DNA of 64,000 nucleotides from CAXXIC01 sp049315325 (GCA_049315325.1 JBMOKJ010000004.1:186001-250000); one strand, 5' to 3'; positions 1 through 8,759 are shown, numbered from the stretch's first letter. A program made the numbers and translations. Notes: generated by a model not told the origin, from the letters alone.

Positions 1-75
1 GTATAATGCGAAATAAAACAAAATGGAATCACCTGAAAATCCACAAAATAGTAAGGAGCGGAAACCGAAAAGCTT

Positions 76-315
76 ATGAGTAGGGGAAAGAAAAATACAA
101 ATATTATGGAAGAAGTAAGAAGATCTATAGCTGAATCTTTAGAACTAATCAAAAAATGTGCATATTTAAATCAATTTAGTCCAAATTTTTTCCCTGGATT
201 ATGTTTAATGTTGCAACAACTTGAAATCATTGCTAAAGAAAACTTAAGCGAAGATGATTCATTATTGAAGGAAATCGTAGACTTAAAGGAAATCGTTTGT
301 AAAAACCAGATTTGA
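76..315 (+). CDS. Hypothetical 79-residue protein
   Basis: No family is recognised. The product is small and mostly helical, with a basic N-terminus, charged and leucine-rich helices, three cysteines and no signal peptide or membrane segment, so it is probably cytoplasmic. An 18-codon frame beginning with ATG at 23 ends at 77-79 and overlaps this start codon as ATGA, the arrangement used for translational coupling; the short frame could be a leader peptide or chance. A strong hairpin follows the stop, so the gene appears to end its own transcript. It could be the tail gene of an operon lying before the window. That it is a gene at all is moderately sure; its function is unknown. Confidence 0.5.
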   Translation: MSRGKKNTNIMEEVRRSIAESLELIKKCAYLNQFSPNFFPGLCLMLQQLEIIAKENLSEDDSLLKEIVDLKEIVCKNQI

Positions 316-324
316 TATATTTAT

Positions 325-350
325 AAGGCGGATTTTCGTTAATCCGCCTT
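325..350 (+). terminator. Hairpin terminator after the 79-residue gene
   Basis: A perfect 10-bp stem, AAGGCGGATT paired with AATCCGCCTT, closes a 6-nt loop and lies 10 nt after the stop codon at 315. Only a short T-run follows, so termination may be partial. Confidence 0.65.
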
Positions 351-386
351 TCGATATTACAAAAATTGAATTGCCTCCACCCTAAC

Positions 387-545
387 CGTCACAACGGATA
401 TGAAACCGTAGAAAGATGTTGTTGCGTTGGCGTCCCGATAGCTATCGGGATGTGCTCCCGCCTTCTTCATATTATGAGCACTTGCCTGCGGCAGGCAGGT
501 TTGCAATGCGAAAAACAATAAATTTGTTGTCGGAACACAGTTCCT
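387..545 (+). repeat. Dispersed intergenic repeat family A, copy 1
   Basis: The stretch contains the family core GGATATGAAACCGTAGAAAG followed by a GTTGGCG block and a CCTGCGGCAGGCAGG hairpin. Related copies lie near 27155, 28996, 32021, 37823 and 46476. It shares its long 3' half with the copy at 37823. It is noncoding and lies between the small gene and nuoA. Confidence 0.7.
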
Positions 546-647
546 TGCAATACTAAAAAGCGAGATTGCAATTAGTTACGCTGACCGTTGGTTCTCGCTA
601 ACGAACATCGTCTTTTTACTGTATATCTTACCAAAACCTTGCTGGTT

Positions 648-775
648 CCTGCTAGCGTGAGTTTAGCGAAGTGCAACTTCCCTCTGCTCGGGACAAGTTG
701 TGCTTTTTTGTTTAAAACAATTCCGCTTTCAGCATTGTAGATCTGTGACTGTTTTTGAAGTTGCAGTCTGACTTA
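648..775 (+). repeat. Degenerate copy of repeat family B
   Basis: The start (GCTAGCGTGAGTTTAGCGAA) and an internal GTGACTGTTTTTGAAGTTG block match the roughly 220-bp elements at 38561 and 43611. The second half and the right terminal repeat are not recognisable. The rest of the 316-1049 gap holds only a 33-codon frame at 832-933 (starting MKSEWKEAYEAIEIL), which may be a gene remnant. Confidence 0.5.
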
Positions 776-1049
776 GACATTGCACGAAAAAAAGCTCATT
801 GTAAACCAAAACCTTGTTGTATTTTTCATCAATGAAAAGCGAATGGAAAGAAGCATACGAAGCAATTGAAATTTTATGGAAAAATAATTTTGCTAGTAAA
901 ATGAACGAAACCGCTACAAAATCAGTTATTTAGACTGAGTCTAATCGACAATTTGCTTGATATCACTCATTTTGATAAATTATTTTAACAATTAACACCC
1001 CTTATATGCGGAAATTTTTCCGTTATTTTGTAGCGTAAAATATCAAAAG

Positions 1050-1439
1050 ATGGAAAAACTGTTTTTGGTAAGCGATTACCTTCCAATTTTAATACAAATT
1101 TTTGTTGCTTTCTCGTTTGTGGTTATCGTCATGTTTGTGACGCACTTCATATCGAGCAAGCGAAAACGGGTGAGAACCGCACGCAAAGAAGAGAACTTCG
1201 AGTGTGGAATCGAGATACAGGGAAATGCACGTTTCCCTTTTTCTGTTAAGTATTTTCTCGTTGCCATCCTTTTTGTATTGTTCGATGTAGAGGTCATTTT
1301 CTTCTACCCTTGGGCAGTTAACTTTAAGGCAATGGGCTGGAATGGCTTTATGTATATGCTTCTGTTTATGGGAATTTTCCTCTTTGGATTTTTCTACATC
1401 TACAAAAAAGGAGCATTCGATTGGAATAAAAATGACTAA
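1050..1439 (+). CDS. nuoA: NADH-quinone oxidoreductase subunit A (NuoA)
   Basis: First gene of the complex I operon. The 129-residue product is a membrane-arm subunit next to the quinone channel, which helps couple quinone reduction to ion pumping. It has three hydrophobic helices (about 12-34, 66-90 and 95-118), the conserved ECG motif at 51-53 in the first loop and FDVE at 78-81 in the second helix, all typical of NuoA. Length is normal for the family. The promoter is not certain: a TTATTTTG at 1023-1030 resembles the Bacteroidetes -7 element but is imperfect, and a CGGAA/TTCCG inverted repeat lies just upstream. nuoB follows after 113 nt. Family assignment is secure. Confidence 0.96.
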   Translation: MEKLFLVSDYLPILIQIFVAFSFVVIVMFVTHFISSKRKRVRTARKEENFECGIEIQGNARFPFSVKYFLVAILFVLFDVEVIFFYPWAVNFKAMGWNGFMYMLLFMGIFLFGFFYIYKKGAFDWNKND

Positions 1440-1552
1440 AGAAAAGAGCCAAGAATAAAGAACAAAGAGCCAAGACTTTTGACTTACGGAAGCGCAGCGA
1501 ACATTCCGTTTACGGAACGACTTACAACTTTTTTAGACTTACGACTTAGATA

Positions 1553-2104
1553 ATGGACGAAAATAACGAATATAATTTGGTTGATGCACCCGAAGGCTAC
1601 ACAGCACCGGGTTTCTTTGCAACCACACTAGATGCCGCTGTAGGATTGGCGCGCAAAAACTCTATTTGGCCTTTGCCATTTGCCACCTCGTGCTGCGGTA
1701 TCGAGTTTATGGCAACAATGGGTGCTCACTACGATTTAGGCCGATTTGGTGCAGAGCGTTTAAGTTTCTCGCCACGTCAAGCCGATTTGTTGATGGTGAT
1801 GGGTACTATTGCTAAGAAAATGGGACCTGTGGTGCAACAAGTGTATGAGCAGATGGCAGAACCACGCTGGGTATTAGCGGTAGGTGCTTGCGCATCGAGT
1901 GGGGGTGTGTTCGATAGTTACTCTGTGCTTCAGGGAATCGACAAAGTGGTGCCGGTCGATGTATATGTGCCAGGATGTCCGCCACGCCCCGAGCAAATTA
2001 TAGATGGGTTTATGAAAATTCAAGAGCTTGTAGGAAACGAGTCGCTTCGTCGTCGCTACAGCCCCGAATACAAAGAATTACTCAAAAGCTACGGCATATT
2101 GTAA
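1553..2104 (+). CDS. nuoB: NADH-quinone oxidoreductase subunit B (NuoB)
   Basis: The 183-residue peripheral subunit carries cluster N2, the [4Fe-4S] centre that hands electrons to quinone. The four expected cysteines are visible: the adjacent pair C47-C48 in SCCGIEF, C113 in GACASSGG and C142 in the VPGCPPRPE motif. The length matches the family. It lies between nuoA and nuoC, with nuoC starting 5 nt after the stop, as in other complex I operons. Nothing is unusual in the sequence. Confidence 0.97.
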   Translation: MDENNEYNLVDAPEGYTAPGFFATTLDAAVGLARKNSIWPLPFATSCCGIEFMATMGAHYDLGRFGAERLSFSPRQADLLMVMGTIAKKMGPVVQQVYEQMAEPRWVLAVGACASSGGVFDSYSVLQGIDKVVPVDVYVPGCPPRPEQIIDGFMKIQELVGNESLRRRYSPEYKELLKSYGIL

Positions 2105-2109
2105 TAAAT

Positions 2110-2598
2110 ATGGAAAATAAAACAATATTAGACAGCTTAAACAAGAATTTTGGCGAAGCATTGCTTTCGGTAGATGAGAGCGCAGATATGTTGACTCTCA
2201 ATATTGCTACAGAATCGATTAAAGCGGTTGTTGAATTTTTGCGCGATCAGTTGAACTTTATCTTTCTGACCGATTTATGCGGTATTCACTATCCAGAGCA
2301 AGAGCGTGAATTAGGCGTGATTTATCACCTGCACAATTTGGTTGAAAACAAACGAATCAGATTGAAAACGTTTGTCACCAAAGAGCAACCGCAAGTCGAT
2401 AGCCTAGTTTCGTTGTTCGAATCAGCCAATTGGATGGAGCGCGAGACGTTCGATTTCTATGGCATCGATTTCGTAGGGCATCCCAATTTGATACGCATTC
2501 TCAACGTGGAGTATATGGATTATCATCCAATGCGCAAAGAGTATCCGCTCGAAGATGCAACACGCACCGATAAGGACGACAGCTATTTTGGAAGATAG
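2110..2598 (+). CDS. nuoC: NADH-quinone oxidoreductase subunit C (NuoC)
   Basis: A 162-residue peripheral-arm subunit of the 30-kDa family, sitting near the quinone site beside NuoB and NuoD. The diagnostic block ERETFDFYGIDFVGHPNL is present near the C-terminus, followed by HPMRKEYPLE. The ATG at 2110 is chosen although the frame is open further upstream, because the extra 45 residues overlap nuoB and show no similarity to the family. NuoC is separate from NuoD here, not fused as NuoCD. A 115-bp hairpin element begins 4 nt after the stop and separates this gene from nuoD. Confidence 0.96.
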   Translation: MENKTILDSLNKNFGEALLSVDESADMLTLNIATESIKAVVEFLRDQLNFIFLTDLCGIHYPEQERELGVIYHLHNLVENKRIRLKTFVTKEQPQVDSLVSLFESANWMERETFDFYGIDFVGHPNLIRILNVEYMDYHPMRKEYPLEDATRTDKDDSYFGR

Positions 2599-2602
2599 AA
2601 AA

Positions 2603-2717
2603 GCCCCTCTATCCCCAAAGGGGACTTTTGCTGAGGTGACATTTTATATCATTTAGTTCATAGATTAACAGTTGAATATCAGTAGCCATCAAAGTCCCCT
2701 TCAGGGGATTTAGGGGC
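2603..2717 (+). mobile_element. 115-bp MITE-like element, copy 1 (nuoC-nuoD)
   Basis: The ends are inverted repeats of about 26 bases: the left end runs GCCCCT through AGGGGACTTT, and the right end AAAGTCCCCT through GGGGATTTAGGGGC. Within each end the CCCC and GGGG blocks can also pair locally. The centre is AT-rich. Copies of the same 115-bp length lie at 4044-4158 (inverted) and 52748-52862, so this is a dispersed non-coding element and not a one-off terminator. Confidence 0.8.
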
Positions 2718-2773
2718 GAAAAAATAAGTGAGCGAACAACAAGTGTTGAAATAACAAGGAAATTAAAATCGAA

Positions 2774-3988
2774 ATGAATCACATCAATTCGGAACACCAT
2801 TCAGACATCATAGCCACGGAAGAGAAGGGATATACTACGCTCAACCTTGGTCCGACGCACCCTGCGACGCACGGTATTTTCCAGAATATCCTGAAAATGG
2901 ATGGCGAAATTATCCTCGATGCAGAGCAAACTGTGGGTTACATCCACCGTGCGTTCGAAAAAATTGCAGAACGTCGCCCGTACTACCAAATTACGACGCT
3001 CACCGACCGATTGAACTACTGTTCGTCGCCCATCAACAACATTGGCTGGCATTTGGCTGTTGAGAAACTGCTCGGCGTAGAGACCAACAAACGTATCGAC
3101 TACATGCGCATCATTGTGATGGAGCTTGCACGTATTGCCGACCACTTGGTTTGCAACAGTGTAATCGGAGTGGATAGTGGTGCTTTGACAGGCTTCGTGT
3201 ATGTATTCCAAGAGCGTGAAAAAATTTACGAGATATTTGAAGAGTTGTGTGGTGCCCGTCTGACAACCAATTTGGGTTGTGTAGGTGGATTTGACCGTGA
3301 CTTCTCTCCAAAAGCAATACAGAAAATACGCGAACTGATGAAAGGACTTCCAAAGGAGATTCGTCAATTCGAAAATCTGCTGATGCGCAACCGCATCTTT
3401 ATGGATCGGACCATCAATGTAGGGCCAATCTCTGCTGAGCGAGCATTAAACTATGGAATTACTGGTCCGAACCTACGCGCTGCGGGTGTCGATTACGATG
3501 TGCGTGTGATGAATCCTTACTCGTCTTACGATGATTTCGATTTTGTAGTGCCTGTGGGTGAAAATGGCGATACGTACGATCGTTTTTGTGTTCGTCAGAC
3601 CGAAATATGGGAGAGTATTAAGTTGATTAACAATGCTTTGGAGAATTTATCAGAAGGTAAGTTTAATATGGAAGTGCCAGCTTTCTACGTTCCACCAAAA
3701 CAAGATGTATACAGCAAAATGGAGCCTTTAATCACTCATTTCAAGATGATAATGGGTGAAATAGATGTTCCTGCTAAAGAGATATACCATGCTGTAGAGG
3801 GTGGAAATGGCGAATTGGGCTTTTATGTCGTAGCTGATGGTGGTAGAACACCATATAGACTTCACTTCCGTCGCCCAAGCTTTATCTATTATCAGGCATA
3901 TACCGAAATGGTGAAAGGTGCAATGCTCTCGGATGCTATTATCACAATGAGTAGTATGAATATTATTGCTGGAGAACTTGATGCTTAA
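2774..3988 (+). CDS. nuoD: NADH-quinone oxidoreductase subunit D (NuoD)
   Basis: The 404-residue 49-kDa-type subunit forms the quinone cavity with NuoB. It opens with the conserved LNLGPTHPATHG segment (about 24-35), whose histidine lies at the quinone head group, and carries the GYIHRAFEK, NRIFMDRT and GVDYDVR motifs and the C-terminal region ending in ELDA, as expected for the family. Homologues descend from [NiFe]-hydrogenase large subunits but lack the metal cysteines, as does this one. The gene is bracketed by two 115-bp hairpin elements, one before it and one after, which is unusual inside a respiratory operon. Confidence 0.97.
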   Translation: MNHINSEHHSDIIATEEKGYTTLNLGPTHPATHGIFQNILKMDGEIILDAEQTVGYIHRAFEKIAERRPYYQITTLTDRLNYCSSPINNIGWHLAVEKLLGVETNKRIDYMRIIVMELARIADHLVCNSVIGVDSGALTGFVYVFQEREKIYEIFEELCGARLTTNLGCVGGFDRDFSPKAIQKIRELMKGLPKEIRQFENLLMRNRIFMDRTINVGPISAERALNYGITGPNLRAAGVDYDVRVMNPYSSYDDFDFVVPVGENGDTYDRFCVRQTEIWESIKLINNALENLSEGKFNMEVPAFYVPPKQDVYSKMEPLITHFKMIMGEIDVPAKEIYHAVEGGNGELGFYVVADGGRTPYRLHFRRPSFIYYQAYTEMVKGAMLSDAIITMSSMNIIAGELDA

Positions 3989-4043
3989 TAATAATTTGAA
4001 ATAGGAGGAATGAAATAATGCTACATTTACAGCTATCTAATGA

Positions 4044-4158
4044 GCCCTTAAATCCTCTAAAGTGGACTTGGCGATTCTACTGCTAAATGTTTGTTAATCA
4101 ATGATTAACTTTTCAAAATTTCACCTCGGTAAAAGTCCCCTTTAGGGGATTTAGGGGC
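4044..4158 (-). mobile_element. 115-bp MITE-like element, copy 2 (nuoD-nuoE)
   Basis: Same length as the element at 2603-2717 but in the opposite orientation: the internal TTTCACCTCGGT here is the reverse complement of the GCTGAGGTGA-like block there. The right end is intact (AGTCCCCTTTAGGGGATTTA then GGGGC), while the left end (GCCCTTAAATCCTCTAAAGT) has several substitutions. It lies between the nuoD stop and the nuoE start. Confidence 0.8.
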
Positions 4159-4221
4159 ATTTAAAAAAAAGCATTTTTGCCCTATTACATAAATCGAAAC
4201 AAACGCATAAACAATTTAGAA

Positions 4222-4803
4222 ATGAGCGGAAAGAATTTTAAACATAAACTTTACGTCAAACACGGGCTTAACATTACTTTTTCGCCCGAAACGATGGAAA
4301 AGGTAAAAACCATCATATCGCACTATCCACAAGGCAAACAGAAATCGGCATTGATTCCGATTCTGCACATTGCTCAAGAAGAATTTGGTGGAAATCTGAA
4401 TGTAGATATTATGGATTATGTGGCTGATTTATTGAAGATTACACCTATCGAGGTGTTTGAAGTTGCCACGTTCTATTCGCAATTCTACATCGATCCTGTA
4501 GGGAAGTATGTACTGGAAGTTTGCCAAACTGGACCATGCGCATTGTGTGGCGGCGAGGAACTGATCAGCTACTTAGAAAATAAATTGCAAATCAAGGTAG
4601 GAGAGACGACTGAAGATAAGTTGTTTAGCCTCAAGGCTGTAGAATGTCTTGGCTCGTGTGGTACTGCACCTGTGATGCAAGTGAATACTGAATTTTACGA
4701 ATTGCTAGATTTCGCCAAAATTGACGAGATTTTCGAAAAACTGAGAAGCGAACGCAATCTCAAGAAACCTGAAGAGTTGACATGGAAAGAAAGATTATCT
4801 TAG
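4222..4803 (+). CDS. nuoE: NADH-quinone oxidoreductase subunit E (NuoE)
   Basis: The 193-residue 24-kDa-type subunit holds the [2Fe-2S] cluster N1a of the NADH-oxidising module. Its four ligands appear as C101 and C106 (CQTGPC) and C142 and C146 (CLGSC). An N-terminal helical domain precedes the thioredoxin-like cluster domain. The frame extends upstream to a TTG at 4177, but the ATG at 4222 gives a product closer to family length and clears the repeat element. The last 22 nt overlap the start of nuoF, which suggests coupled translation of these two partner subunits. Confidence 0.95.
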   Translation: MSGKNFKHKLYVKHGLNITFSPETMEKVKTIISHYPQGKQKSALIPILHIAQEEFGGNLNVDIMDYVADLLKITPIEVFEVATFYSQFYIDPVGKYVLEVCQTGPCALCGGEELISYLENKLQIKVGETTEDKLFSLKAVECLGSCGTAPVMQVNTEFYELLDFAKIDEIFEKLRSERNLKKPEELTWKERLS

Positions 4804-6122
4804 AACATATAGAGGTTGAAGGCATTCGTGGAATCGATGTCTACCGCAAAAATGGAGGCTATGCTTCAGTAGCAAAAGCATTTAAAAAAATGACACCTGC
4901 CGAAGTGACCAACGAAGTGATTGCTTCAGGTCTGCGTGGACGTGGTGGTGCGGGTTTCCCCACTGGAAAAAAATGGACTTTCTTCGACCCGAAGGATCCC
5001 AATCCGCGATACCTCATTTGCAATGCCGATGAGAGCGAACCAGGTACGTTCAAAGACCGCCATTTGCTTAAACACATTCCACACCGATTGATTGAGGGAA
5101 TGATTTGCGCGTCGTATGCCATGAATGTTCACACAGCCTATATTTATGTACGCGGTGAATTCAAAGAGATTATCGGAATTCTGAACATTGCTCTGAAAGA
5201 GGCATACGCAGCGGGTTTCTTAGGCAAAAATATTCAGAAAACCGGTTACGATTTAGATATATACGTTCACAGTGGAGCTGGTGCTTACATCTGTGGAGAA
5301 GAGACCGCTTTGATTGAATCGCTAGAAGGCAAACGGGGTAATCCGCGTATCAAACCACCATTTCCTGCTGTGAAAGGACTTTATGCTTGTCCGACTGTGG
5401 TTAACAATGTGGAAACGTTGGCTAACGTAGGCTGGATTGTGATGAACGGCGGTGAAGAGTATGCCAAAATAGGTATTGGCAACAGCAAGGGCACGAAACT
5501 GATTTCGGCTTGCGGACACGTCAATAAACCGGGTGTTTACGAAATCGAACTCGGACTTCCTGTTGAAGAGTTTATATACAGCGAAAAATATTGTGGTGGC
5601 ATTAAAGAGGGAAAAGAGCTAAAAGCAGTGATTCCTGGTGGTTCTTCGGTGCCTATTTTGCCGAAAGACCTGATTTTGAAAACTGCAGCCGGCGAACCTC
5701 GCCTGATGAGCTACGAATCGCTTTCTGAAGGCGGATTTGTAAGTGGATCGATGTTGGGTTCGGGTGGTTTCATCGTACTCGACGAAGACGATTGCGTGGT
5801 GCGTCACACCCATACCTTGGCTCGATTCTATCACCACGAGTCGTGCGGACAGTGTTCGCCTTGTCGCGAAGGAACCGGCTGGATGGAGAATGTATTGCAC
5901 CGCATTTGCAGGGGAGAAGGAAAACAAAAAGACATCGATTTGCTGGTCGAGATAGCTTCTAAAATCGAAGGAAACACCATTTGTCCGTTGGGTGATGCAG
6001 CTGCATGGCCGGTGGCAGCGGCGGTTCGACATTTCAGAAGTGAATTTCAATATCATGTAGACAATCCCGAAATTGTGAGGGAGAGAAAGCACGAGACATT
6101 GGCAAAACAATCAGTTAATTAG
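4782..6122 (+). CDS. nuoF: NADH-quinone oxidoreductase subunit F (NuoF)
   Basis: The 446-residue NADH-binding subunit carries FMN and the [4Fe-4S] cluster N3. The glycine-rich FMN/NADH segment GRGGAGFPTGKKW spans about 53-65, a second nucleotide loop YICGEETALIESLEGKRG lies near 170, and the cluster cysteines appear as CGQCSPC near 354-360 with a fourth in TICPLGD near 400. Length and motif order are normal. It overlaps nuoE by 22 nt and is followed by nuoG after 4 nt. With NuoE and NuoG it forms the module that makes NADH the donor; many gut Bacteroides complex I operons lack this module. Confidence 0.97.
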   Translation: MERKIILEHIEVEGIRGIDVYRKNGGYASVAKAFKKMTPAEVTNEVIASGLRGRGGAGFPTGKKWTFFDPKDPNPRYLICNADESEPGTFKDRHLLKHIPHRLIEGMICASYAMNVHTAYIYVRGEFKEIIGILNIALKEAYAAGFLGKNIQKTGYDLDIYVHSGAGAYICGEETALIESLEGKRGNPRIKPPFPAVKGLYACPTVVNNVETLANVGWIVMNGGEEYAKIGIGNSKGTKLISACGHVNKPGVYEIELGLPVEEFIYSEKYCGGIKEGKELKAVIPGGSSVPILPKDLILKTAAGEPRLMSYESLSEGGFVSGSMLGSGGFIVLDEDDCVVRHTHTLARFYHHESCGQCSPCREGTGWMENVLHRICRGEGKQKDIDLLVEIASKIEGNTICPLGDAAAWPVAAAVRHFRSEFQYHVDNPEIVRERKHETLAKQSVN

Positions 6123-6126
6123 AGCA

Positions 6127-7092
6127 ATGGCAAAAATAAAAGTAACAATAGACGGTCATTTGGTGGAAGTTGAGCAAGGATCAACTATTCTGCAAGCAGC
6201 CCGCATGATTGGAGGAAAAGTAGTTCCGCCAACGATGTGTTATCACTCGAAACTAAAAGAGAGCGGTGGTAAATGTCGTACGTGTATGGTGAAAGTGACT
6301 AACCTTTCGGATAGAGAACCTCGTCCGTTGGGAAAACTAGTGACATCGTGCCGCACCGAAGCGTTAGACGGTATGGTGGTCGAAAACCTTACTTCGCCAC
6401 AAGTGGTGGAGTCGCGCAAAGCCATCACCGAATTTCTGTTGATTAACCACCCGTTGGATTGCCCTGTGTGTGATCAGGCTGGTGAGTGCGATCTTCAGAA
6501 TCTGAGCTACGAACACGGTGCAAGCAACTCGCGTTACGAAGACGAAAAACGCACCTACGAACCAATGGATATGGGTGATTTGATACAATTCCACCCTAAT
6601 CGCTGCATCTTGTGCTACCGTTGTGTCTACGTGGCTAATGAGCATACTGACAAACGAGTGCATGGCGTGTTGTATCGCGGCGAAAAGGCTGAAATATCAA
6701 CATTTGTACAAAACCATGTCGATAACGAGTTTTCGGGCAATATGATCGATGTATGTCCTGTAGGTGCTTTGACCGACAAGACGTTCCGATTTAAAAATCG
6801 TGTGTGGTTCCTTAAACCGATGAATGCACACCGTTCGTGTGGTAAATGCAGTGGAAAGACCACACTTTGGTACAGAGGCGATGAAGTTTACCGCGTAACA
6901 GGTCGGAAAGACGAAAATGGTGAAGTGACTGATTTCATTTGCAACGAGTGTCGTTTCGAAAAGAAAAACACGGCTGATTGGGTGATTGAAGGTGCTCGCG
7001 ATATTCGTCGCGATTCGGTGATTAGTCAAAATCACTATCAAACATTGGTAAAACCAAAGGTTATTAATCCCATAAAAGAAAAAATGGAGTAA
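6127..7092 (+). CDS. nuoG: Short NADH-quinone oxidoreductase subunit G (NuoG)
   Basis: A 321-residue iron-sulfur subunit that carries electrons from NuoF toward NuoI. In order it has a [2Fe-2S] ferredoxin domain (C38, CRTC near 50-53, CRTE near 75), the His-Cys3 motif HPLDCPVCDQAGEC near 112, a [4Fe-4S] site RCILCYRC with VCPVGAL, and a final domain with CGKC and CNEC resembling the start of the molybdopterin-oxidoreductase region. It stops there: the large molybdopterin-like domain that brings other NuoG proteins to 600-900 residues is absent. The stop is followed at once by nuoH with normal motifs, so this looks like a natural short form and not a broken gene. Confidence 0.93.
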   Translation: MAKIKVTIDGHLVEVEQGSTILQAARMIGGKVVPPTMCYHSKLKESGGKCRTCMVKVTNLSDREPRPLGKLVTSCRTEALDGMVVENLTSPQVVESRKAITEFLLINHPLDCPVCDQAGECDLQNLSYEHGASNSRYEDEKRTYEPMDMGDLIQFHPNRCILCYRCVYVANEHTDKRVHGVLYRGEKAEISTFVQNHVDNEFSGNMIDVCPVGALTDKTFRFKNRVWFLKPMNAHRSCGKCSGKTTLWYRGDEVYRVTGRKDENGEVTDFICNECRFEKKNTADWVIEGARDIRRDSVISQNHYQTLVKPKVINPIKEKME

Positions 7093-7093
7093 T

Positions 7094-8113
7094 ATGGATA
7101 TCGAATTTGTTGTATATAAATTGATTCTATCGGTTGTCATCCTTTTGGTTAGTTTAGTTGTGGCGATGTACTCCACACTTTTCGAACGAAAGATTGCAGG
7201 TTTCTTTCAAGACCGTTTAGGTCCAAACCGTGCAGGGATTTATGGATTGTTGCAACCCGTAGCCGATGGTGTAAAGTTGTTCTTCAAAGAGGAGTTTATG
7301 CCTGCTAAAGCTGATAAATTTCTTTACATTCTAGGACCTTCGCTCACGATGCTTGTTGCATTGCTTGGTAGCGCGGTGATTCCGTGGGGTGGAACACTCG
7401 AAATTGGTGGTCGTGAGTTTCCTTTGCAGGTTGCAGATATTAATATTGCGATTCTGTTTGTGTTTGCCGTTGGATCGGTTGCCGTTTATGGCATTATGAT
7501 TGGGGGTTGGGCATCAAACAATAAATATGCGTTGATGGGAGCCGTTCGCGCTTCGTCGCAAATGATCAGTTACGAACTTGCTATGGGAATGGCGATTGTG
7601 GCGATTGTGATGTCATCGGGCAGTTTAAGCCTCAATGAAATTGTATCTCAACAACACGGTTTTCATTGGAACGTGTGGTCGCAGCCCATTGGGTTCTTTA
7701 TTTTCACAATCAGTGCATTCGCAGAGTGTAACCGCACGCCATTTGACCTTCCAGAGTGTGAGGCTGAGTTAATTGGTGGTTATCACACCGAATACAGCTC
7801 GATGAAACTTGGGTTCTACCTATTTTCGGAATACATTAATATGTTCGTGGCTTCGGCTATGATTTCGACGCTCTATTTTGGTGGATACAATTTCCCATTT
7901 GTCGATCAACTCGGTTTGTCGCACAACTGGCTAACAGTACTTGGTGTCGTTATTTTCTTTGCGAAAATTGCCTTCTTTGGGTTCTTGTTTATGTGGATTC
8001 GTTGGACATTGCCACGTTTCCGCTACGATCAATTGATGAACTTCGGATGGAAATTGCTTTTGCCTTGGGCAATTCTGAATATTATCATCACTGGAGTTAT
8101 CACTTTATTGTAA
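7094..8113 (+). CDS. nuoH: NADH-quinone oxidoreductase subunit H (NuoH)
   Basis: A 339-residue membrane subunit with about eight helices that anchors the peripheral arm and lines the entrance of the quinone tunnel. Recognisable family segments are FERKIAGFFQDRLGPNRAG near 32-50, ADGVKLFFKEE near 57-67, the cytoplasmic loop FAECNRTPFDLPECEAELI near 213-231 and the WIRWTLPRFRYDQLM segment near the C-terminus. The start lies 1 nt after the nuoG stop. Nothing unusual is seen. Confidence 0.97.
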   Translation: MDIEFVVYKLILSVVILLVSLVVAMYSTLFERKIAGFFQDRLGPNRAGIYGLLQPVADGVKLFFKEEFMPAKADKFLYILGPSLTMLVALLGSAVIPWGGTLEIGGREFPLQVADINIAILFVFAVGSVAVYGIMIGGWASNNKYALMGAVRASSQMISYELAMGMAIVAIVMSSGSLSLNEIVSQQHGFHWNVWSQPIGFFIFTISAFAECNRTPFDLPECEAELIGGYHTEYSSMKLGFYLFSEYINMFVASAMISTLYFGGYNFPFVDQLGLSHNWLTVLGVVIFFAKIAFFGFLFMWIRWTLPRFRYDQLMNFGWKLLLPWAILNIIITGVITLL

Positions 8114-8167
8114 CTGGTATTCAAATCATCTTGTAACTCGTAACTTGTTTCTTGTAACTTAAAGTAT

Positions 8168-8755
8168 ATGACTCAAATTAAACCAAAAATACAACTTACC
8201 AACCGCTCGAAAATGGTTTCGAATAAGAAGATTTCTTTTATCGAAAGCCTCTATTTGCCAGCTATATTTAGTGGTATGTTGATTACATTGCGTCACCTTT
8301 TCAAAAAGGAGACCACTATTCAATATCCCGAAGTAAAACGTCCTGTCTCGGATATTTATCGTGGACTACACGTGTTGAAACTCGATGACGAAGGGCGCGA
8401 ACGTTGCACTGCTTGCGGATTGTGTGCATTAGCATGTCCTGCCGAAGCAATCACAATGATTGCGAAAGAGCGCGTTTCTGGCGAAGAGACGCTTTACCGC
8501 GAAGAGAAATATGCTGCTGAGTACAACATCAATATGTTGCGTTGCATTTTCTGCGGCGATTGCGAAACTGCTTGTCCGAAAGAGGCGATTTTCTTGACGG
8601 ACCGTCTGTTGCCAGGTGATGTCAGCCGTCAGAATTTCCTTTGGGGAAAAGATCGCTTGGTAGAAAAACCAAATGCGCGCATTGACATATCGAAACGCCA
8701 AACTGAGGCAGTTCTTGAGTTTAAAAAAGATAAAACACAACAACATAACCGATAG
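8168..8755 (+). CDS. nuoI: NADH-quinone oxidoreductase subunit I (NuoI)
   Basis: A 195-residue ferredoxin-like subunit holding clusters N6a and N6b, which pass electrons to NuoB. Two classical [4Fe-4S] motifs are visible: C80, C83, C86, C90 (CTACGLCALACP) and C126, C129, C132, C136 (CIFCGDCETACP). A hydrophobic N-terminal helix around 27-45 sits at the membrane surface. It is followed by nuoJ, whose ATG lies 4 nt after the stop. The 54-nt spacer before this gene holds a loosely repeated TTGTAACT block with no clear role. Confidence 0.96.
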   Translation: MTQIKPKIQLTNRSKMVSNKKISFIESLYLPAIFSGMLITLRHLFKKETTIQYPEVKRPVSDIYRGLHVLKLDDEGRERCTACGLCALACPAEAITMIAKERVSGEETLYREEKYAAEYNINMLRCIFCGDCETACPKEAIFLTDRLLPGDVSRQNFLWGKDRLVEKPNARIDISKRQTEAVLEFKKDKTQQHNR

Positions 8756-8759
8756 CCCT

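Noticed and set aside
2801..3367. Long minus-strand open frame inside nuoD
   Set aside because: It is a shadow of the highly conserved nuoD coding strand and has no family similarity or ribosome site; similar shadows lie in nuoF, gltA and aroC.
4177..4221. TTG start adding 15 residues to NuoE
   Set aside because: The extension begins next to the 115-bp element and is not part of the family; ATG at 4222 fits better.
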